DNA from: an uncultured beta proteobacterium
Lineage (GTDB): Bacteria; Pseudomonadota; Gammaproteobacteria; Burkholderiales; Burkholderiaceae_E
Assembly (NCBI GenBank): GCA_903934295.1
Contig: CAIZNI010000003.1
Location: 1-64,000 of the forward strand
Reading direction: 5' to 3'
DNA length: 64,000 bases
Part shown: piece after piece, positions 17,311 to 26,718 of the stretch
Position numbering within the stretch: the first letter of the stretch is position 1
Layout of the letters: every line of letters starts with the position of its first letter
Made by a program: the position numbers and the translations under genes
The notes under the pieces: generated by a model
Seen by the model: only the letters and a program-made list of their open reading frames with translations
Database searches by the model: none
What the model was told of the DNA's origin: nothing

Positions 17311-18246
17311 ATGTCGCTGGATCCGGTCGTCCTCTTTTTCCTGCTCGGGCTGGTCGCTCGGCTGTCGCGCTCCGATCTGCGCCTGCCCGAGCCGCTCTAC
17401 GAGGCGCTGTCGATCTATCTGCTGCTGGCCATCGGCCTGAAGGGCGGGGCCGAACTCGCGCGTCAGCCGCTGCTCGGGATTGCACCGCTGGCGCTGACCG
17501 GGATCGCGCTGTCGGCGCTGCTGCCGCTGCTGGCGTATCCGGTGCTGCGGCGGCTGGGGCGTTTCGCGCAAGCCGACGCGGCCTCGATTGCCGCGCATTA
17601 CGGGTCGGTGTCGGTGGTGACCTTTGCGGTCGCCCAGAGCTTTCTGACCCGGCGCGGTCTCGAGCCCGAGCCGCAGATGTCGGTGCTGGTCGCGCTGATG
17701 GAGGCGCCCGGGCTGATCGTGGGCATCCTGCTGGCCCGGCGCGATTCGCTGCACACCGTGAGCTGGCGCCACCTCGCCCACGAGACGCTGTTCGGCAAGG
17801 CGGTCTTCCTGCTGCTGGGCGGACTGCTCATCGGCGCGCTGATCGGCCCGCAGGGTCTGGCGCCGATGAAGCCGCTGTTCGGCGACCTGTTCAAGGGCGT
17901 GCTGTGTCTGTTTCTGCTCGAGATGGGGCTGGTGGCCGGCGCGCGGCTGCCCGAGCTGCGCCGCGCGGGACCGTTCCTGATCGGTTTCGGCCTGGTGGCG
18001 CCGCTGGTCTTCGGCGCGATTGGCCTGGGCGCCGGGCAGCTGCTGGGTCTGTCGGTAGGCGGTTGCGCACTGCTGGCCACGCTGTGCGCCAGCGCGTCCT
18101 ACATCGCGGCCCCGACCGCGATGCGGATCGCGGTGCCGCAGGCCGATCCGGCGCTGTCGATCGGCGCGGCGCTGGGCGTGACCTTTCCGTTCAATGTCAC
18201 GCTGGGCATCCCGCTGTATGCCTGGGCCGCCGGCTGGCTGGCCTGA
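17311..18246 (+). CDS. SbtA-like sodium-dependent bicarbonate transporter
   Basis: A 311-residue inner-membrane protein of the SbtA (DUF897) family with about ten hydrophobic segments in two inverted halves. LPEPLYEALSIYLLLAIGLKGG and the second-half LFLLEMGLVAGARLPEL fit the family. Cyanobacterial SbtA imports bicarbonate with sodium; here the substrate is likely bicarbonate but unproven. It is followed 25 bp later by a PII-like protein, the usual SbtA-SbtB pairing. It starts 12 bp after iscX and may be read through from the isc operon. Confidence 0.85.
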   Translation: MSLDPVVLFFLLGLVARLSRSDLRLPEPLYEALSIYLLLAIGLKGGAELARQPLLGIAPLALTGIALSALLPLLAYPVLRRLGRFAQADAASIAAHYGSVSVVTFAVAQSFLTRRGLEPEPQMSVLVALMEAPGLIVGILLARRDSLHTVSWRHLAHETLFGKAVFLLLGGLLIGALIGPQGLAPMKPLFGDLFKGVLCLFLLEMGLVAGARLPELRRAGPFLIGFGLVAPLVFGAIGLGAGQLLGLSVGGCALLATLCASASYIAAPTAMRIAVPQADPALSIGAALGVTFPFNVTLGIPLYAWAAGWLA

Positions 18247-18271
18247 ACGCGTTTTCTCCCGGAGTTCCCGC

Positions 18272-18577
18272 ATGGTGCAGACCCATCCCCGCAAGCTGCT
18301 GGTCGTGATCAGCGAGGCCGTGATCGAACGCCAGCTGGTGGCCGACGCGCGCTCGCTCGGTGCCCTGGGGTACACCGTGGTCGATGTCCGGGGCGGCGGC
18401 GTGCATGGCGACCACGATGGCGAATGGGATGTCGATCGGTCGATCGAGTTGCAGCTGGTGTGTACCGCCGAGGTCGCCGATCGCATCGCCGAGCACGTGC
18501 TGCAGCGCTACGCCCGCCACTATCGGGTCACGCTCTATCTGTCCGATGTGGGCGTGTTCCGGGCCGAGCGGTTCTGA
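18272..18577 (+). CDS. SbtB-like PII-type regulator
   Basis: A 101-residue PII-fold protein. It begins with RKLLVVISEAVIERQLVADARSLG and the T-loop region is short and Gly/His/Asp-rich (GGGVHGDHDGEWD), as in SbtB rather than GlnB. In cyanobacteria SbtB binds adenine nucleotides and gates SbtA. The C-terminal redox Cys pair of some cyanobacterial SbtB proteins is absent here. Start ATG 18272 with GGAG at 18261-18264. Its 3' end overlaps the convergent MFS gene by 43 bp. Confidence 0.8.
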   Translation: MVQTHPRKLLVVISEAVIERQLVADARSLGALGYTVVDVRGGGVHGDHDGEWDVDRSIELQLVCTAEVADRIAEHVLQRYARHYRVTLYLSDVGVFRAERF

Positions 18578-19758
18578 ATCCAGGTCAGTCGCCACATGCC
18601 GGCGAATCCGAGGCATGAGATGACGGTGAGCATCGCCAGCGCCCAATGGTGGCCCAGATGCTCGATCGCGGCCGCATACGACATCGGCGCCAGAGCCCCG
18701 GCGATCAGGCCCGGTGCGGCGATTCGCCCCAGGGTGGCACCGTAGCCGGCGTGCCCGAACAGTTGCAGCGTCACCGCGCCGCGCACGATGGTGATCAGAC
18801 CGTTGGACGCACCGTAGACCAGGCAGCCCACCGACACCAGCAGCACATTGGGCGCGGCGATGTCGAGCAGCAGCAGGCCCACCGGCAGCAGCCCGGTGGA
18901 GATCATGCCCACCGTCATTGCGCCCAGATACCGTTGCAGCGACAGCTCGACGAATCGGGCGGCGACCTGCGCGACGCCCTTCATCGACGCCATGGTCACC
19001 GCGGCGGCTGCGGCCAGTCCGAGGGCCTGCAGAACGGTGAGGACATGGGCGGCCAGCGACGAGAAGACGAAGCTGTGGGCGGCCAGCAGCGCCGACAGGA
19101 TCAGCAGCGCGCGGTCGCGCTCGGCCGGCGGCAGCGAGCCTCGGGCCAGGGCCTGTGCCTGCGCATCGCCCGACCCCGGCGCGGTCGCCGCGGCCCGCTC
19201 GTCGCCGGGACGCGGCAGAAAAAAATGATGCAGCGGCACGCAGATCAGCAGGTTGCAGACGGCGTAGGCGAGAAACGCACCCCGCCAGCCCCATTGCGCC
19301 GCCATCCAGTGGCCCAGCGGCCAGAACAGCGTCGAGGCCAGACCGCCATACAGCGTGAGGATCGAGATCGCCCGGCGCGCGCCGGCGCCCGCCATGCGCG
19401 CCAGCGCCGAGAAGGCGGTCTCGTAGAGCGCAGCCCGCATCGCCACGCCAAGCAGCGTCCAGGCGACGAACAACTGCACCGGGTGGTGGGCGGTGGCCAC
19501 CGCCAGCAGCCCGGCCGCGATGCCCAGCGAGCCCGCCGTCATCACCCGGCGCTCGCCGATCGACTCGACCAGCGCGCCCATCCAACGCGACACCAGACCC
19601 GACACCAGCATCGCCCAGGAGAAGGCGGCGTAGGCCAGCGTGAGCCCCCAGCCGGTGTCGGCAGCCATCACCGAGAACAGCACCGCGGTGCAGTAGTAGG
19701 TGGTGCCCCAGCCGACGATCTGGGTGATGCCCAGCGCGGTAGTCGCGCGTCCGATCAC
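18535..19758 (-). CDS. MFS transporter
   Basis: A 407-residue major facilitator protein with about 12 membrane helices. The N-terminal half shows the ALGITQIVGWGTTYYC start and the loop 2-3 pattern SRWMGALVESIGERRVM. The substrate is not identifiable. The start is taken as GTG 19758, five bases after the lysS stop codon, which suggests the two genes are co-transcribed; the frame is open further upstream inside lysS. The 3' end overlaps sbtB in a convergent pair. Confidence 0.8.
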   Translation of the reverse strand: MIGRATTALGITQIVGWGTTYYCTAVLFSVMAADTGWGLTLAYAAFSWAMLVSGLVSRWMGALVESIGERRVMTAGSLGIAAGLLAVATAHHPVQLFVAWTLLGVAMRAALYETAFSALARMAGAGARRAISILTLYGGLASTLFWPLGHWMAAQWGWRGAFLAYAVCNLLICVPLHHFFLPRPGDERAAATAPGSGDAQAQALARGSLPPAERDRALLILSALLAAHSFVFSSLAAHVLTVLQALGLAAAAAVTMASMKGVAQVAARFVELSLQRYLGAMTVGMISTGLLPVGLLLLDIAAPNVLLVSVGCLVYGASNGLITIVRGAVTLQLFGHAGYGATLGRIAAPGLIAGALAPMSYAAAIEHLGHHWALAMLTVISCLGFAGMWRLTWIQNRSARNTPTSDR

Positions 19759-19763
19759 CGGCG

Positions 19764-21302
19764 CTACTCGTGCTTGAGGGCCGGGAATAGAATCACGTCG
19801 CGGATGTTGGCGCTGTCGGTGAGCAGCATCACCAGCCGGTCGATGCCGATCCCGCAACCGCCGGTGGGCGGCATCCCGTACTCGAGCGCGCGCACGAAGT
19901 CGGCGTCGTAGAACATCGCCTCCTCGTCACCGGCCTCCTTGGCCAGCACCTGCTGGCGAAAGCGCTCGGCCTGGTCCTCGGCGTCGTTCAACTCCGAGAA
20001 TCCATTGGCGATCTCGCGCCCGGTGATGAACAGCTCGAAGCGCTCGGTGATGCCGGGGCGGGTGTCGGAGGCGCGCGCCAGCGGCGAGACTTCGACCGGA
20101 TAGTCGATGATGAAGGTCGGCTGCCAGAGCTGGCTTTCGGCGACCTCCTCGAACAGCGTCAGCGCCAGCGCGCCGGCACCGGCCTTGCGGTGACGCACAT
20201 CGTTGATGTTGACCCCCAGCCGGCCGAGTTCCTCGCGCAGCCAGCCGGCATCGTCGAAGGGCGATCCGGCGTAGTGCGGCGCGTACTTCACGATCGCCTG
20301 GGCGATGGTGAGCCGGTCGAAGGGCGCGCCCAGGTCGAGCTCGCGGCCCTGGTAGGTCAGGCAGGTGGCGCCGGCCGCCTGGGTCGCCGCGTCGCGGATC
20401 ACCGCCTCGGTGAAGTCCATCAGCCACCGGTAGTCGGTGTAGGCCGCGTAGAACTCCATCATGGTGAATTCGGGGTTGTGCCGCGGGCTGATGCCTTCGT
20501 TGCGGAAATTGCGGTTCACCTCGAACACCCGCTCGAAGCCGCCGACGATCAGCCGCTTCAGGTACAGCTCGGGCGCGATGCGCAGGTACATGTCCTGGGA
20601 CAGCGCGTTGTGGTGGGTGATGAAGGGCTTGGCCGCCGCGCCGCCGGGGATCGGATGGAGCATCGGTGTCTCGACCTCGAGAAAGCCGTTGCCGGTCATG
20701 TAGTTGCGGATCGCGGTGAGAGCGCGGCTGCGGGCCACGAAGGTGCGCCGGGTCTCCGGGTTGACGATCAGGTCGACGTAGCGCTGACGGTAGCGGGTTT
20801 CCTGATCGGCCAGCCCGTGGAACTTGTCGGGCAGCGGGCGCAGCGACTTGGCCAGCAGCTGCACGCCGGTGCAGCGAACCGACAGCTCGCCTTTCATGGT
20901 CTTGAACAGCACGCCCTGGGCGGCGACGATGTCGCCCAGGTCCCAGTGCTTGAAGGCCTCGTGGGCGGCGGCGCCCACCCCCTCGTCGTTCATCCAGAGC
21001 TGCAGCCGGCCGGTGGCGTCCTGCACCGTGCCGAAGCTGGCCTTGCCCTGGACCCGCTTGAGCATCAGCCGTCCGGCGATCGAGACCTCGATCGCCGCCT
21101 GCGCCAGTTCCTCGCGGGTTTTCCCGTCGTGCGCGGCGGTGAGCGGGTCGGCGCGGTCGGCGGGTCGCGCATCGTTCGGAAAGGCCGGCCCGGCCTCGCG
21201 CAGGCGTGCCAGCTTGGCGCGGCGCTCGGCGATGATCTGGTTCTCGTCGGCGCCCGCAATGGGTGCGCCCTCGGGCGCACCCGGATGGATCGGTTCGGTC
21301 AT
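19764..21302 (-). CDS. lysS: Lysyl-tRNA synthetase (class II)
   Basis: A 512-residue class II enzyme that charges tRNA-Lys. The OB-fold anticodon domain ([21 protein letters not shown]) is followed by motif 1 with EVETPML, motif 2 ([31 protein letters not shown] region) and motif 3 ([11 protein letters not shown]). The N-terminal ~20 residues ([17 protein letters not shown]) are an Ala/Pro-rich extension. It follows prfB with an 18-bp gap, the conserved prfB-lysS arrangement. Confidence 0.97.
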   Translation of the reverse strand: MTEPIHPGAPEGAPIAGADENQIIAERRAKLARLREAGPAFPNDARPADRADPLTAAHDGKTREELAQAAIEVSIAGRLMLKRVQGKASFGTVQDATGRLQLWMNDEGVGAAAHEAFKHWDLGDIVAAQGVLFKTMKGELSVRCTGVQLLAKSLRPLPDKFHGLADQETRYRQRYVDLIVNPETRRTFVARSRALTAIRNYMTGNGFLEVETPMLHPIPGGAAAKPFITHHNALSQDMYLRIAPELYLKRLIVGGFERVFEVNRNFRNEGISPRHNPEFTMMEFYAAYTDYRWLMDFTEAVIRDAATQAAGATCLTYQGRELDLGAPFDRLTIAQAIVKYAPHYAGSPFDDAGWLREELGRLGVNINDVRHRKAGAGALALTLFEEVAESQLWQPTFIIDYPVEVSPLARASDTRPGITERFELFITGREIANGFSELNDAEDQAERFRQQVLAKEAGDEEAMFYDADFVRALEYGMPPTGGCGIGIDRLVMLLTDSANIRDVILFPALKHE

Positions 21303-21320
21303 GACGGCCTGCGGTTCCTG

Positions 21321-22425
21321 TTACACGCCCTGCTTCAGGCTGGCAAAGATGAAGGGATCGAGATCGCCGTCGAGCACGCTCTTGGTGTTGCTGATTTCGA
21401 CGTTGGTGCGCAGATCCTTGATCCGCGACTGGTCCAGGACGTAGGAGCGGATCTGGTGGCCCCAGCCGATGTCGGTCTTGCTGGCCTCGACCTTGTCCTG
21501 CTCGGCGCGCCGCTTGCGCAATTCGAGCTCGAACAGACGGGCGCGCAGCATCTTCATCGCCTCGTCCTTGTTGCGGTGCTGGGACCGGTCGTTCTGGCAC
21601 TGCACCACGGTGTTGGTGGGCAGGTGGGTGATCCGGACCGCGGACTCGGTCTTGTTCACGTGCTGACCGCCGGCGCCCGAGGCCCGGTAGACATCGATCC
21701 GCAGGTCGGCCGGATTGATGTCGACCTGGATCGAGTCATCGACCTCGGGATACACGTAGACCGAGGCGAACGAGGTGTGGCGCCCGCCGCTGGAGTCGAA
21801 GGGCGACTTGCGCACCAGCCGGTGAACCCCGGTCTCGGTTCGCAGGTAGCCGTAGGCATAGTCGCCCACCACCTTGAGCGAGGCCCCCTTGATGCCGGCG
21901 GTGTCGCCTTCGGTCTCTTCGAGGACATCGGCCTTGAAGCCCTTGCGCTCGCAGTAGCGCAAGTACTGGCGCAGCAGCATCTGGGCCCAGTCCTGGGCCT
22001 CGGTGCCGCCGGCGCCGGCCTGGATTTCCATGAAGCAGTGACTCGGGTCGGCCGGATTGGCGAACATGCGGCGAAACTCGAGGTCGCCCACCATCTTTTC
22101 CAGGTGCGAGACGTCCTCTTCGACCGAGATCAGCGTGGAGTCGTCATCCTCGCTGCGGGCGATCTCGAAGAGCTCGTCGGCGTCGGACAGTCCGGACTCG
22201 AGTTCGAGGATGCGCTGCACCACCCCCTCGAGCATCTTCTTCTCGCGACCCAGTTCCTGGGCTCGCTTGGCGTCTTCCCAGACGTCTGGGGACTCGAGCG
22301 CGCGTTCGACTTCGATCAGGCGGGTTCTTTTGACATCGAAGTCAAAGATACCCCCGTAGTTCGAGTACCCGATTCCGGAGATCGGTGATCAGGGCGGCAA
22401 GGGCGTTCAGGCGTTCGGCTTCCAT
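21321..22425 (-). CDS. prfB: Peptide chain release factor 2 (programmed +1 frameshift)
   Basis: RF2 ends translation at UGA and UAA. The main frame starts far too late on its own (ATG at 22235). A short upstream frame starts at ATG 22425 ([10 protein letters not shown]), ends in LRGYL and hits TGA at 22344-22342; a +1 shift at CTT-TGA-C joins it to the main frame, giving about 367 residues. The GGQ motif ([15 protein letters not shown]) and the SPFDS region for UGA recognition are present. The frameshift is the known autoregulatory device: RF2 shortage favours the shift. Confidence 0.97.
22342..22356 (-). promoter_or_regulatory. prfB programmed frameshift signal
   Basis: CGGGGG-TAT-CTT-TGA on the minus strand: an internal Shine-Dalgarno-like run three bases before the CTT-TGA slippery stop. 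It matches the known RF2 site nearly base for base. Confidence 0.95.
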
Positions 22426-22510
22426 GGGGGTCCCGTCAGGCGTCGCGAAGGACGCAGCAATGCAAAACCCGTCATTATAGGGAGAGCGGGCCGTGCTGGC
22501 CCGCGCCGCT

Positions 22511-23539
22511 TCAGCGGTTGAACAGCCCCAGGCCCGATGGCGAGTTCGCGTAGTCGCGCGGCGAGGTCTGAACCGCGGGCGGAGCGGGGGCCTGCGCGGT
22601 CGACTCGATGGCGATCCAGTCGTAGCGCAACGCCGCCAGCGCCAGGCCCAGCGTGAGCACCACGCCGGCGACGAACCCGAGTCCGGCGGCCATGGTGAGC
22701 AGGCGGGTGGGGGCGTTGCCGGCTCGCACCCGTTCGAGCTTGATCTCGCGGGCGGCGGCGGCGATGTCGCGGCTGCGGATCTCGAATTTGTTCTCGAGAA
22801 CCGCCATCATCATCGCCTTGTCGGCGAGCAGGTTCAGGCGCCGGGGGAGCCCGCGCGACAGCCCGCCGGCGAGCCGGATCGCGTTGTCGGAAAAGACCCG
22901 TGGGCCTTCGTAACCGGCCGCGCGCAGCCGGGTGTGCAGGTAGTCGCGGATGTCGTCCTGACTCAGGCGGCGCAGCCGCAGGCTGTGGACGATTCGGTCG
23001 CGCAGCGCTGCGTGGTCCTGGCGGGCCAGCTGCTGGTCGAGTTCGGGCGGGCCGAGCAGCACCAGTCGCAGCGCGCTGTCGCCGTCGCCCGCACCCTGGC
23101 CCAGCAGGCGCAGCCGCTCCAGTGTCTCCAGCGGCATGGCGTGGGCTTCGTCGACCAGCACCACCACCTGGATCTTCTGGCTGCGGGCACTGCGCAGCTT
23201 GGCCTCCAGCCGCATGCGCAGCCGGTCGGGGTCCTCGCGCGGCGCGTCGAGCCCCAGTCCTTCGGCCAGCGCGAAATCGAGCTGCTGGGCCGACAGCGTC
23301 GGGTCGGCCAGATGGACGATCCGGTACTGCTGGGATGGCAGGGTGCGCAGCAGCCAGCGGCACAGGGTGGTCTTGCCCGCGCCGACCTCGCCGGTGATCT
23401 TGAGGAAGCCCGTTTCGTGCTCGAGGATGTACAGCAGCGCCTTGGAGAACCGCGCGCGACTGCCGGCGATGAAGATCTTCGCCGGTTCCGTCGAGATACC
23501 GAAGGGGCGTTGCTTGAGTCCGAAGTGCGCGCAGTACAT
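22511..23539 (-). CDS. ExeA/GspA-like AAA+ ATPase with C-terminal membrane anchor
   Basis: A 342-residue protein of the ExeA/MshM type. It begins MYCAHFGLKQRPFGI, the signature start of the family. Walker A GEVGAGKTT and Walker B VVVLVDEAHAMP are intact. A single hydrophobic segment near residues 268-290 (LLTMAAGLGFVAGVVLTLGLALA) could anchor it, followed by a short tail without a peptidoglycan-binding domain that I can see. Family members help assemble secretion or pilus machines through the cell wall; no such partner is near. The start is ATG 23539; an upstream frame adds 14 poor residues. The neighbours are prfB and recJ. Confidence 0.8.
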   Translation of the reverse strand: MYCAHFGLKQRPFGISTEPAKIFIAGSRARFSKALLYILEHETGFLKITGEVGAGKTTLCRWLLRTLPSQQYRIVHLADPTLSAQQLDFALAEGLGLDAPREDPDRLRMRLEAKLRSARSQKIQVVVLVDEAHAMPLETLERLRLLGQGAGDGDSALRLVLLGPPELDQQLARQDHAALRDRIVHSLRLRRLSQDDIRDYLHTRLRAAGYEGPRVFSDNAIRLAGGLSRGLPRRLNLLADKAMMMAVLENKFEIRSRDIAAAAREIKLERVRAGNAPTRLLTMAAGLGFVAGVVLTLGLALAALRYDWIAIESTAQAPAPPAVQTSPRDYANSPSGLGLFNR

Positions 23540-23649
23540 GGGATGCGATGGTGGGCGGCCGCGGGAATCCGGCAAAAGCAATTTGTCACAACCCGGCCGG
23601 ATCGCGTGTGCCGGCCAGCGCGAAATCGCGCCCGGCGGGCGGGTGCCCG

Positions 23650-25365
23650 CTACCGCTGAAGCGCCTGCTCCACCAGCAGTTGCACTTCGGCGCGTCCGCC
23701 CCAGTCGTTGCGGTTGATCCGGTAGGCGATCCGCGCGTGCGCGGCGAGGGGCTCGGTGCGCCCGAACGCGATGGCGTTGAAGGGACGTCCGCCCACCCGC
23801 AGCTCGAGCTTGAGGTGGCGGTCCTTGAGCAGCCGCTGGCGCACCACCTCGACATCATCGACGAACAGCGGCGCGGGAAAGCCCTGTCCCCAGACCGCCT
23901 CGTCGATGGCGGCGATCAGGCTCAGGTCGATCGTCTCGCCGCTCAGCGAGCCGTCGGTCTGCAGTTCGGGATCGAAGGCGCCCGGGTCGGCCAGTTCGCG
24001 GACCGCCTGCTCGAAAGCCGCCTGGAAGGGCGCGAGCCGGTCGGCGACCAGCGTGAGTCCCGCGGCCATCGCGTGGCCGCCGAAGCGCAGGACCGCGCCC
24101 GGGGTTCGCTTGGCGGCCAGGTCGATCGCATCGCGCAGGTGCACGCCGGGGATCGAGCGCCCCGAGCCCTGCAGGCAGCCGGGGTCGGTGGTCGGCGCGA
24201 AGGCCAGCGTCGGGCGGTGATGACGATCCTTCAGCTTCGAGGCGACCAGTCCGATCACGCCGGTGTGCCAGTCGTGGCGAAACAACACCAGGGTGCTGGC
24301 CTCGGCCGCCGGCTCGCCGGCTGCTTCGATCGCTTCCTCGCGCATCCGCTCCTCGATGTCGCGGCGCGCCCGGTTGATGGTGTCCAGTTCGGCGGCGAGC
24401 GCGCGGGCCCGCTCGTCGTCATCGCACAGCAGACATTCGATCCCGACGGTGATGTCGGACAGCCGCCCGGCGGCGTTGATGCGCGGGCCGACCGCGAAAC
24501 CGAGGTCGCTGCACGAGCCGGTTCGCCATTCGCGTCCGGCCGCCTCGAACAGCGCCCGAACACCCGCCTGCGCCTGACCCGCGCGGATGCGCCGCAGGCC
24601 GGCGGCCACCAGCAGCCGGTTGTTGCGATCCAGGCGCACCAGGTCGGCCACCGTGCCCAGCGCGACCAGGTCGAGCAGGGCCTGCAGGGCCGGCTCCGGC
24701 CGCCCGGCGAAGGCGCCGCGCTCGCGCAGCACCGCGCGCAGCGCCAGCAGCACATAGAACATCACGCCCACGCCGGCCAGGTGCTTGCTGGCGAAGCCGC
24801 AGCCGGGCTGGTTCGGGTTGACGATGGCCTGCGCGGCGGGGAGCGACTCGGCGGGCAGGTGGTGGTCGGTGACGATGACCGCGATGCCCAGTTCGCGTGC
24901 CCGGTCGACGCCTTCCAGGCTGGCGATGCCGTTGTCGACGGTGATGATGAGTTCGGGCCGGCCGATGCGCGGGTGCTGCGCGACCAGGTCGACGATCGTG
25001 GGCGTGAGGCCATAACCGTGCTCGAAGCGGTTCGGCACCAGGTAGTCGACACGGGCGCCCATCGCCTGCAGGCCCCGCATGCCGACCGCGCAGGCGGTGG
25101 CGCCGTCACAGTCGTAGTCCGCGACGATCACCATTCGATCGCCGCGCGCGATGGCGTCGGCCAACTGCGTTGCGGCCGCGGCGATGCCCAGCAGTCCGGC
25201 CGGCGCCAGCAGGTGGTTGAGCGAGGCGTCGAGCTCGGCGGGCGAGGCGATGCCCCGCGAGGCATAGATCCGGGCGAGCACCGGATGCACGCCGCTGGCA
25301 ACGAGCTGGCGGCTGGCCTCGGCCGGCACCGCGCGCTCATGGGTCCGAATCGGGGACAGGCTCAT
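23650..25365 (-). CDS. recJ: Single-stranded-DNA 5'-3' exonuclease RecJ
   Basis: A 571-residue RecJ (DHH family, needs Mg or Mn) for recombination, mismatch and base-excision repair. It has the DHH motifs VIVADYDCDGATA, ITVDNGIAS, VTDHHLP and the DHHA1 motif FGGHAMAAGL. The OB-fold (VGGRPFNAIAFG) ends the protein. Its ATG (25365) overlaps the stop of the upstream gene by 4 bp, so it is coupled to it. Confidence 0.96.
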   Translation of the reverse strand: MSLSPIRTHERAVPAEASRQLVASGVHPVLARIYASRGIASPAELDASLNHLLAPAGLLGIAAAATQLADAIARGDRMVIVADYDCDGATACAVGMRGLQAMGARVDYLVPNRFEHGYGLTPTIVDLVAQHPRIGRPELIITVDNGIASLEGVDRARELGIAVIVTDHHLPAESLPAAQAIVNPNQPGCGFASKHLAGVGVMFYVLLALRAVLRERGAFAGRPEPALQALLDLVALGTVADLVRLDRNNRLLVAAGLRRIRAGQAQAGVRALFEAAGREWRTGSCSDLGFAVGPRINAAGRLSDITVGIECLLCDDDERARALAAELDTINRARRDIEERMREEAIEAAGEPAAEASTLVLFRHDWHTGVIGLVASKLKDRHHRPTLAFAPTTDPGCLQGSGRSIPGVHLRDAIDLAAKRTPGAVLRFGGHAMAAGLTLVADRLAPFQAAFEQAVRELADPGAFDPELQTDGSLSGETIDLSLIAAIDEAVWGQGFPAPLFVDDVEVVRQRLLKDRHLKLELRVGGRPFNAIAFGRTEPLAAHARIAYRINRNDWGGRAEVQLLVEQALQR

Positions 25366-26513
25366 CGGCGCTGGCGCGGCGCATCACGCCCAGCGGTTGA
25401 CGCGGCTCGCGCGCCGGCGACGGGGCCGCGGGGGGGCGATGCCCGGCCCGCGGCGCTTGCCGGGGCGCCGCCGTTGATCGCCGAGCGGACATCGAGCCGC
25501 TCCCAGAAGCGCCAGCGGCTGGCCGGCGCGCTGTCCAGCGTCAGCAGGCGGCGTTCACCGGTAAGCACGACCCGCAGTCGCCGCTGGTCCGCCGCGCGCG
25601 CCAGCGGCGCCTGGCCGACCCGCAGCCAGTCCTCGAACGACTGCCAGGCCTGTTGCCAGGCCGGCGCATCGCCCAGGCGTCGCGGGGCGCGCCACCAGGG
25701 CAGATCGATGACGATCGGCCGGCTGGTGGCGTCGAATGCGGGCGCGAGCGCTTGCGCCGCGCCGGGTGCGTGGCGCGTGTCCCAACCGGCCGCCCGGGCC
25801 GCACCGGTCAGCACGGGCGATGCGCTGACCATGAGCCCGCTGCCGGGCGGCGGCGCCTCGGTGGCGAAGCCGTCGAGCCACAACGCGTTGACCGGCCGCT
25901 GGCCGGCCTGCTCGCGCGCCAGGTTGACCGGGTGTTCATACCAGAGCATCTGCACCTCGGTGAGCAGGCGCCGCCAGTCGCGCGCGCGCGCGCCGCGCGG
26001 CTCATAGGCGCTGATGTTGCGTCCGCTGGCCAGGGTCCAGGCAGCGGTTGTCAGCGGCCAGGGCGGGCCCGACGCGAACCAGACCTCGGGGCAGGGCGCG
26101 CGCAGCGTCAGCCCCATCGCCTCGAAGGCCGGTGCCGCGGCAGCGGCCAGGGCGGCGGACTCGTCCGCGGTCAATCGCAGCTGACCGGGGTCGATCAGCA
26201 TCGCATGGTCCATGCCCAGGTGCACCTGGCAGGGGGTGAGCCGCCAGCAGGGCATCGGTACGTCATGGATGACGCATTCCAGCGCCTGGACCGACACCGC
26301 TGCGGGGATCGACAGCCGCTCGCGTAACCAGGCGTCCTCGGGCAGCTCGGCCACCGGATCGCCGCCGAGGCTGCGGTCCGAGGCGATTCGACCGCGTGCC
26401 AGCAGGGCGGTGAGGCCGGGCAGGGGCGGCACCGGCAGACCCGCGCGCGCACCCGCCGTGTCGTCGGTGGTGTCGGCGGCAGCGCCGGCGCACAGCAGGA
26501 TCAGTTCATTCAT
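25362..26513 (-). CDS. Conserved protein, RpfE-like (function unknown)
   Basis: A 383-residue protein upstream of and coupled to recJ. It starts MNELILLCAG and has a conserved-looking core: a GDPVAELPEDAWL loop, ALTPCQVHLGMDHA-like RLTPCQVHLGMDHAML, CPEVWFAS, GRNISAYEP, VQMLWYEHPVNLAR and ALWLDGF. I associate this pattern and its place next to recJ with the RpfE-type family of Xanthomonas and many Burkholderiales; the biochemical role is unknown. The last ~40 residues are low-complexity Ala/Arg/Pro. An alternative view is a phosphoglycerate-mutase-related fold, but the catalytic motif is not visible. Confidence 0.75.
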   Translation of the reverse strand: MNELILLCAGAAADTTDDTAGARAGLPVPPLPGLTALLARGRIASDRSLGGDPVAELPEDAWLRERLSIPAAVSVQALECVIHDVPMPCWRLTPCQVHLGMDHAMLIDPGQLRLTADESAALAAAAAPAFEAMGLTLRAPCPEVWFASGPPWPLTTAAWTLASGRNISAYEPRGARARDWRRLLTEVQMLWYEHPVNLAREQAGQRPVNALWLDGFATEAPPPGSGLMVSASPVLTGAARAAGWDTRHAPGAAQALAPAFDATSRPIVIDLPWWRAPRRLGDAPAWQQAWQSFEDWLRVGQAPLARAADQRRLRVVLTGERRLLTLDSAPASRWRFWERLDVRSAINGGAPASAAGRASPPRGPVAGARAASTAGRDAPRQRR

Positions 26514-26718
26514 GTGGGGCGGACCGTCCGGACAGGAGGGGCAGCGCGCATCGGGGGCGCGTCGGACAGACCCGGATTCTATGGCAAACTCGATCGCCGT
26601 CCCCGGGGCCGGCGCAGGGGGCGCGAGCGCCGCCCGGCTCGGCGCAGCAGGCACGACCGCCGCGCGTCGGCTGGCCTGGCCTTGGAGCGCGCCCGTCACG
26701 ACCTTCAAACGGATTGCC

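Noticed and set aside
20190-22388. A 732-codon plus-strand frame opposite lysS and prfB
   Set aside because: Antisense to two conserved genes; no domain.
26581-26718. A longer LolC/E N-terminus from ATG 26581
   Set aside because: It adds 46 Ala/Gly-rich residues before the conserved PFEYQIG start; kept only as an alternative.
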